From positions 16,858 to 80,857 of the forward strand of contig NW_020170540.1 of NCBI RefSeq assembly GCF_000524195.1: DNA of 64,000 bases. Reading direction: 5' to 3'. The stretch comes from Echinococcus granulosus (lineage: Eukaryota > Platyhelminthes > Cestoda > Cyclophyllidea > Taeniidae). Below, in pieces: positions 56,051-64,000 of the stretch. The notes beneath the pieces were generated by a model. The model was not told the DNA's origin. It did no database searches and was given only the letters and a program-made list of their open reading frames with translations. Within the stretch, counting starts at the first letter, position 1. Every line of letters begins with the position of its first letter. The position numbers and the translations under genes are program-made.

Positions 56051-59000
56051 TGGAGAGAATCTCCGCGGCTGTAGCAGCAGCTGCTAGCCGTGAAGACTCA
56101 CTTAGTATGCTAACACTATCAGGAAAGAGGGCAACCTTTCTTTGGCAAGTGTGCTAGTCATCGGGAAAAGCCAACCGCAACTGCACACAAAAACTGTGAA
56201 CGCTACACAGGAAATTTTGCCTATTAAACAAGTAACCTTGTCAAACAAACATAATCAATCCTTAAATGGTGCTATGGAGAAATTATTAGTTTGTTTGAGG
56301 TGCAGGAGTGAGCTTTATTACCTGCCATGATGGAATCGTCGAATAAATAATTTAGAATGTATCTGCTGCTCTAAAAAGTGACCCATAGTGAACTGCGTTA
56401 GAAATGTAACATCATTGACGGTTATTTGCAAAGGGAATAAAAAGCGCCTTTGATCATTGAAACACAAAATTCTTGGAGATGATGCCAAATAAGCAAGCGA
56501 ACTCAACAGGTTTTTATCCAATAAGCCACTGGAAATTTTCTAATGTGCTCGCGCTTTTACAGGTCTGGCACAGTATCCTACTGTTGAAGCCGATATGGTC
56601 GCAACATTCTCTTTGGGGAAGAATATGTAGTCCAAATCATCAGAGTGATGGAATTGGGCGGCTTTATACGTAGGCGGTGTAGTCAAACGAACTTAAATTG
56701 TGTCTATGGACGACATGTGAGTGGTGTCAGGACCACATGACCTGCCTTTGCTCGTATCACTCCAGCAGTAATTTTGTAGGCGCATCTATCACTGATTATT
56801 CTCTAATCTTTGCTTTGTCCACTTCAGTGAGGTTCTCCATCTTTTGACATGTACCATAGGCAATTTCCTTAAGTTAGCAGCAGTGACCCAGTTCTAGGAA
56901 GAAAGTGCGTTAAAAATGGGCGCAAGTCCTGTCATGTCTGTCAAGTGCCAAAACCTAGCTTACTAGCACCATTTAGTGATAGAAGTTAACTTCCCAAGTT
57001 TGCAAGCAAATGTCGGAAATACCAGAAAATTTATTCTGGAAAAAACTTTTTCATGAGCCCATGTGATGAAGATGAAGTAAAGACCAGCTGCGCTTTACTT
57101 GTCTAGAAGCCACAGACCATAGACCGTATACCAATGCCTACAACTGAGAGCATGACAGAGCTGCGACTTCGGATAAACAGCCGTTGATTTCGCTCCACTC
57201 CACTTAGATCAAATCATGAAATAACTGCAAAATATTGCCTTAAAGGACTACTTCCACAGAAAGCTTTTAAGGTCCTCAATAATTCGAGTACAGTAAAGCT
57301 GTCACAGAAATAACTGCGAGACGTGTCTTGAACTACGATTGAGGGAATCACTCTAACCGCCAAGCCATTAAAAATGCGTCCTTCTTTACTCAAACGCCAA
57401 CAAGAGGAGTACGAATCAGGTTACTTTCTCTAATCATGCTCTTGAATGCACTAGTAATACTTTTTCCAATAGAGATACTACAAATCATCTCATCACGATG
57501 CTGCTAGTACTCTCTCTTGAGTGCTCCTTCATGGAGTCAGAGAGTACTTTTGACATTCAGCTGATAGTTTCATGAATTGCAAAACTTAAAGGATATTTTT
57601 GGAAGTAGTTACACAATTTTGGAGCACTGAGATGCTATAAAGCTCTTTTTAAACCATATTTGGTGTAATTTCATCATTTAGGTGAACCATTAAATGAGCA
57701 CAAGAGACTTCTGCAAATCCTGTACTTCGACGCCGATAGCTCGGTGTATAGCAAGCGCTGTTCCATCGGCAAATGCAACATGGTGCGTTCAGATCGTGAC
57801 CACGTGTGTTGTGCTGCAATGACATAAAATGCTTTTGTTTATACCGAAGGGCAGGAAAAGAAGACTTGAAATTCAAATGCTCTCTTCTTTTCTGTTGGAG
57901 AGTGCTCTCGAGATACACAGCAATTGTAGGCATTCCATGGACTGGAAAACACATGCTTGTCAAACTCAAATATCTTTAAAATTTTAAAAAATTGCTTTTA
58001 CAGAAAAAAAATGTTTCATGTATGGTCATTAATTTATGAGTCCTCTGAGTTTTGTGCCTCTTGGTTTCCAAAACATCTGCGTTTTCTAGATCAGACGTAA
58101 TGAGGCATTGAATTTTGTGGTGACTCTTTTTTCTAGCAATGGGAGATTGAAACAAAAATCCGAAAATAAAGTGTAGTGCTCTAATGTCCTACTTAACTGG
58201 GTGCTTTGGTTAAGAGGGCATTTATACCTCTGCTACTATACTGTAATACTTATGTTGTTTTAATGTGCCTTTCAGGGAGGAGGCAAGCAGGAAATCCGAA
58301 CCTTGTAACTGGGTCGTCCTCTCCCTTACCTAGTGACTGTGGCTCCCCTTCTTCTTGAATATTGTATTTTCCCTATCCATCTTGTCGTCTTTAATAAAGA
58401 TGTCCAAAGCAAACCAACCGGGCTTGTCTAGGAACGCTAGGAATCGGGAAGCGGAGACCGAGGAGCCTCTCTCCACAATACTCATGATTACCGGTGTAGC
58501 GATCTGACCATGTTGGTAGCCTCTCAGCAGTTTTGTAGATCACTGAGTAAATGAAAACGCATTAAAAATGGGCAATCGAGGGACATTTTAGCTGCTGTAA
58601 GAACAATGTTTTACAAATAAAATATTGCCTACTAATTGTTTTCTTTTTGATAAAAATATCATACGCTTAAGTAGACTAGCATCCTTCTGAGTCCACTTGA
58701 AAATATGCGAATTTTAAGTGTTGATTATGCTGAAAGTCATATTATAAGTTTATTTATTCCACCTTTTTCGAGAAGCTTGTGCTAGCCCCTCAAATTTTTC
58801 CTGATGCCAAATGAGGCTTATTAGTAGAACGGAAAATTTACTACCGGAGTACAGAAGGGTTTGGGGCCATTGGCATGACCTGAAGGCCGTGCCACTCAAT
58901 GATTGTGCAGTGGCAAAGGCTTCAGTACCCACCCAAACAAAAGAAGTATTAAACAAACAATCGAAGCACTATATGTCTTCCTCTCATTTTGACCATTGTC

Positions 59001-59270
59001 CAGGAACTGCCCTTGCATAACCTTACGCGTCGGCCATCACAAGTTAAACGCACAGGTAATGGATTTTGCATGAGATTGAGAAAACATTCGACTGCAACGT
59101 CGTCAACGCCTCTTAATAATTCTGCTAGATCTGTTCTGAAATTGTATTATAATAATGTCAGATGATCAAACTGCTTTAGACATGGCGTAGATGGCTGCAG
59201 ACAAACATAATTGTGCTACAGGCCTCCAAAATGCTAATTTCGTATAGCCCAAACTTGCACCCTTCCGCTT
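56051..59270. other. Intergenic, no gene seen
   Basis: Short open frames only. An AATAAA at 58394 follows a pyrimidine-rich stretch (58300-58390), but no coding sequence before it could be recognised. Confidence 0.45.
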
Positions 59271-59279
59271 CATCGTCTG

Positions 59280-60455
59280 CTGCTTCCATTCTTTGTCAAG
59301 ATGAGTATAAAACAACACACAACGGGCTGCAGTAGGGATGCAGTTGTTGAATACTAGCTCACCGAGGCACCATCACCTGCAATGAAAAATATATCTCCTC
59401 ATAGCTATTCCGCGAAAGGCTTCCAAAATTAATATCAAATTGTTTCAAAGAGGTAAAAGGGGGGAGTTAACGTTTCTTCTACAATTTGTAACAAATAAAA
59501 ACTTGCACGGTCAGATCTACAACAGTACACGCAACCAAGCAAATTGGAACATGCTAAAAGGAGAAAGGAACCACAGCATATATATTTTAAAAGAAAATGT
59601 TTCATAAACAATGGAAATGGATTAAAAGTCTGCCTACTGAATTCCAGTACTATTGAGACAGGAGAAAATCAGGGTATAAAGGAAGCGAGCTGGAATTTTG
59701 CCAGGAAGGATTATAAATTTTTGCTAGATCAGCTGCGATTTCATCGTATGGTGGGATCGACTTACTCATTTGTTGTAAATCCACAGCCAGACTACGAAAG
59801 TAGCTGCTTGATATAGACCTTTTTTATAATCAGGTCGACTGCTCTTGAAATGAGGCGAAGTCTCTTTCAAGGCGTGTCTAAAATCGGAGAAGTGAACATT
59901 GTATCCGTCTTACAAGGTCGCACATCCTAATTTGGATGAGATCTTCTAATTCAACGGAGTAACGGGTGTGATTTTAAAATCAAAGGTTTACAATTAAAAG
60001 TAAGGGGATTAGTTAGCTTCCCATCGTTCAGGATATTCCTGTGATTTTGTAGACAACTAAAGGATGGGTAGTGGGCTTGGCAAGGAACGTACGTGAATCT
60101 CTCCAATCCCAGTAAGGCAGAATATGCCTTGTCTTTATAAAACTCTGCCCAAAGTGATGCTTGATAACATCAAATTGGCGAAGTGAATCAACTGCGTAAA
60201 CAAGGATTATGATGCAAGACATTCGAAAGCAAGCACCTGTATGCTTAGCTTAAAAATGAGCCTGAAGTTGATGGTGGTAGTGAAGTGTCAGAAGTAGACA
60301 GGACAACCCCGTGTCAGTGGTGTTGCGGCAAAGGTAGGAGGAGTTTACCTGATTTGATCGAGGGAAGCCAACATTCGGTTAAGATTAAAGATTCTTGATC
60401 TGTGACTGGTGTTTGCACCGTTGTTAAGGTGAAATCATGAAGAGATTTGGCTTCA
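59280..60455 (-). pseudogene. Zinc-finger-like locus, copy 4 of 4, degraded
   Basis: Blocks in the same order: EAKSLHDF (about 60454), finger-A remnant near 60294 (first Cys kept, second changed to Tyr, in-frame stop soon after), finger-B remnant near 60080 (first Cys changed to Tyr, last His changed to Asn), third block near 59840-59640 (VDLQQMSKSIPPYDEIAADL), small exon after a CTTTTAG acceptor near 59553 (GCVYCCRSD), and the terminal exon after TTGCAG near 59396, closed by a stop. The splice-like boundaries survive better than the protein. Confidence 0.6.
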
Positions 60456-63400
60456 GAGCTTCAAAGAATCAAATGACCTTTAGCTCCTTAACTATATATT
60501 CTTGCAAAAGAAGAAGGAGTTTACCCTCCATTTATTGTTGAAACTTTTACACTCGGCGCAACAGCTGGTCTGGTAAAGCAGGCTTCAAAGTGGGCTCTTC
60601 TTCTTGCTTTTTTACGCCAAGAATGCCTTTGTAAAAGATGCAAGAGGCTGCTAGTGCTCCATGCACCATAATTTGTTATGACTTGGAAAAGAAGGAGAAA
60701 TTTAGGGCTAATCGTATTATCAAAAGCCATAATGCTTCAGTGAAGCGGACTTTTAACCGATGTACACGTTTGATAGTTCAAGGAACTTGCATGCTTGTCT
60801 TAAACTAAAGTAAAACTTAAAAACAGTTTTTGTCTGAGTTTAATAAAAAATTTTCGGCAGAAATTTCGCAAGCTAGTAAGGGGACTTTCACTGCTGAATA
60901 TAAAGCTAAAGACTGCCCTGATTTGTCCGTGGTTAACCGTTTTTAGGCTTAGATCACTGAATGTACCGAAGTATGACGCATCGTGGATGTCATAAAGGCA
61001 ATCGTCAATTCAGGGGCGCAATATCACATTAGAGCTCGGTGCAAACGCACTCCTGAATGAATTTCTTTTTGACCTTGTGTACATCGTTAAAGACTTACAT
61101 TAAAATAGCTCTCTTTGCCATTCTTGAGCTTTATAACCTCACAGAGGCCCTAAGGCCATCCATGCTACAAATTTGTCCTTCGTTCGGTCGTTTTTTTCCT
61201 TTTAAGTAGTGGTCACCCAAAAATTCTCTATCCGCTTCTCTTCAACTTAACATTTTGATTACCATTTGTAAAGACAAAATCAGCTTTTCACAGCACCGTA
61301 TTTGTAGTCAAAGCGGTAGATTTAGCGACTTACTTCCTCCTGTTCCGTTACCATCGCTTATACTCCTTCAGAGGGAGAAAAATAAGGAAAAATTCTAGGT
61401 GGACAAATCGGTTATAAAGACATATTTTTCTCTTTAATTGTGTTTGACACGAGGGTAAAATCAAATCTCATGGAGTCGCACAAACCCTACTTCAAAGGAA
61501 TTAGTTTTTTCCTTTTATTTGCGCAAAAAATTATTATGTAATTTTTCGACTATGCTTAGAAACCCAAAATTATTTCGGGTAAAATCTAGTTTTTAAATCC
61601 TTTTCCTAGCTCTTTACTTCCCTGACCTCTATTCGCTAGAGTCTTGTGGCAATAAAAACAGGATTTATATATGATCAATGGCTGAGCAGGAAGAGTTAGT
61701 AGATTCTGACGGGTCATGTGTACCGAAGTAATCGTGGATAGGAATTTGGGCAAATTCAATGCCAAATGGATGTCTGTTTTTAGAAAAAAGCAAAAGAGGA
61801 GTCAAAAAGTGGAATCTTACCTCCCATCCCTTGTAATAATTACTGAGCTGCAAATTTTCTCATGAGCCTAAACTCTTCCTGCGGAATAGGGATGGAGAAG
61901 ATCGCAATTCAACTCCCAGTAGGTAGCTTAAACAGCGGAAAATCTCAAAAAGATGCGGTTGTTGTAAAAAGGAAGCACCTTGAAAGCACGCTGAGCTAGA
62001 GGATCTGGAGTGTGAGAAAACCTCAAATGCGAACCTGTGAAATCCAGTGCCACCAAAAAGTCAGAATAGCAGGTTTTTTGATGTCTTCAGACAAAACCTA
62101 AGGGCAAGGTTGTGCATCCCACAAAATTTGGTGCATGAAAAGTTACGTCTCCAAATGTATGCACTGGTTTTTTTGCATTAAGAGATCCTAAAACATTTTG
62201 AATGTCTTTATTCCTTTATAAGACCTTTCATGTACTCAAGCAGATTCCTTAGTCATGCAACTTTTCCTCTTCCAGATTAAATTAGAAGCAAACTATTGGA
62301 AAAATATACGGCACTGATAAATGGAAGGCATTATTTACCCATCAATTCTTGCTGTTGAAAAGTGTGTCTAAGGGCACGACAATAATACAATGTGTCCACA
62401 CCAATGTATGGGCACTTTTACCCAAAAATTTGAAAATGATTAGATGACCTTCTGATAGGGAACTACATGCTTTCATTATTAAAACACATGGAGTGATATA
62501 GTGAGTTCCCGCGTGACTTTGAAGGGGTTTACGGAAAGGAACGTGAATGATTATATTTTGGGGAATAAGATCATCAATGTAAAGGGCAACATCGGTGCTT
62601 TCTAAAACTTCTCTCTTCCTCCTGATTGGCCACCATCACTTGTTGATAGGCGTCAAGTGAGCCATCAACTCCTACAAGATTGCAAATCCGATGTCATAAA
62701 TAAGCAAGACCAGAACTACTCCGTGTCTCTGGCGCTCTATTTTACTCTCCACCAGATAGCTGGCTGCCACTCACGTACCCTCCTTACCCGTCGCCCACGC
62801 ATACACGGTTGTGGAAGAAGAAGAAGTCCGGATTGAATCCTTTACCTTCTGGTTACTCGGACCGAGAAATCGACAGATCCAAGCTCGTGCACACAAGTAC
62901 TAGGCCATAATGAAAATCACATCACTACCCCAATTTTCATTTTATGCGCCTTGCCGAGGATATGCTTCATTTCTGCATTTGAAAAGACTACTGAGATCTT
63001 GCCCCTCTGTTTTTTTGTTTTACTAAGGGGCAGTATTTTTAGTGAAGGTTTTACCTAAGCATACGGATAAACTGCCTCATGTACGCTTATCTTGACATAT
63101 TTTAAGGGACTTAAAATGAATTTAAGCCTCTGTAACATTTTTGGCTTCTAGGCAAATGCATTTAAATTTGGTAGAAAATCTTTGCAATGTACCACAATAA
63201 ATTGTCGGTGGACTCCATTACTTCCTATGTACTCATCATAACCATTGAGTTCATAAGGTAAATGAACATTTCCGTGTAATATCCTGCACACACAGCGTGT
63301 TTTTAACTGACAGAAATATCTGGCACACACACGTGACTGTTTATGGACATTGTGGAGTTCATGCGCATGAGTGATGAAGTGATTCATGTGCAATGACGAC

Positions 63401-64000
63401 AAAGTCACGGTGAAGGCTATGTGAATGGTGAAAATTTCATTTTTGCTTTAGTCCTTCCATCTAATAAAAGGACCCGTTTTCTGTTTATCTGCTGACTGCC
63501 TGGCAAGCAGATGCGGCGCTGGTTACCACTAAATGATATATTTTGCATTTAACACTTATAGGTTACCTATTTTATCCTGATAAAGAAATCGTGCTTTGTT
63601 AACCGGTTGAAGGACAATCAGTTAGATGAGATGTTACTTGGATTTCTGTGAGAAAACTACCCTTTATAAAATAACTAGGAGGGAGGGAGGTAAGAAGGGC
63701 GAAAGAGGGGAATTTACTGACTCATTTCTTATAATCTTTTATTTGTGCAACAACCCCTTAATATTAGCCAATCACTTGTTCTCATATGCGATAGAATAAG
63801 CAGTTAAGAAACACGGGCGACCAAGGCTAAATTTAGTCGTTCGTGTTGGATGCGAAATGGCTCAAGAAAGTGAAAATTACTATAGATCGTAAACTAAAGT
63901 ATCCTGTGATTACTTACTTTTTTGATAAACGGGGATGACTCATTTGACTGTCCTTATTAAAAGGTCAGGAAAATGAAAGTCCCCACCCAAACTACTTTCG
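60456..64000. other. Intergenic, no gene seen
   Basis: No supported exon chain. The first 0.6 kb includes similarity to the region beyond copy 1 (38.3 kb), so unit 4 extends to about 61.05 kb. The remainder is AT-rich with short frames only. Confidence 0.45.

Noticed and set aside
62800..62880. Pol III B-box-like word (GGATTGAATCC) suggesting a tRNA or SINE
   Set aside because: Not enough pairing around it and no A box at the right distance.

Overview
This window is eukaryotic nuclear DNA, most likely from a parasitic flatworm (Platyhelminthes, probably a tapeworm). The evidence is split genes with GT-AG introns (many only 43-82 bp), very short symmetric exons, AT-leaning intergenic DNA with degenerate ATCC/ATTC-rich repeats, and a layout that suggests spliced-leader trans-splicing. 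No bacterial, organellar or viral gene was recognised. All exon models were read by hand from ORFs, splice consensus and phase, not from transcript data.

Left part (3.2-13.4 kb, + strand): two divergent cyclin B-like genes lie in tandem. Both have the same cyclin-box exon plan (120/120, 219/213 and 129/129 bp) preceded by an N-terminal region assembled from small phase-1 exons. In the first gene several of these are 54-57 bp and one exon pair is duplicated.

Middle (13.9-29.4 kb): on the minus strand is CDC5L, the Myb-domain core subunit of the PRP19/NTC spliceosomal complex, complete in ten exons (902 aa) with one apparent GC-AG intron. Head to head with it on the plus strand are an unrecognised leucine-rich ORF with no usable ATG and, 80 bp after its stop, TTC5 (TPR plus C-terminal OB-fold domain, four exons, about 521 aa). 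The 80-bp gap with a good 3' splice site suggests a two-gene operon resolved by trans-splicing.

Right part (29.4-64 kb): gene-poor. It is dominated by four diverged copies, all minus strand, of a multi-exon locus encoding two C2H2-type zinc-finger modules and several small exons, centred near 36, 41, 50 and 60 kb. The two left copies keep intact finger ligands; the two right copies have lost ligands and gained frame disruptions, so the array looks like a decaying tandem duplication. The rest is intergenic sequence with ATCC/ATTC-rich dispersed repeats, an AT microsatellite and no convincing gene.
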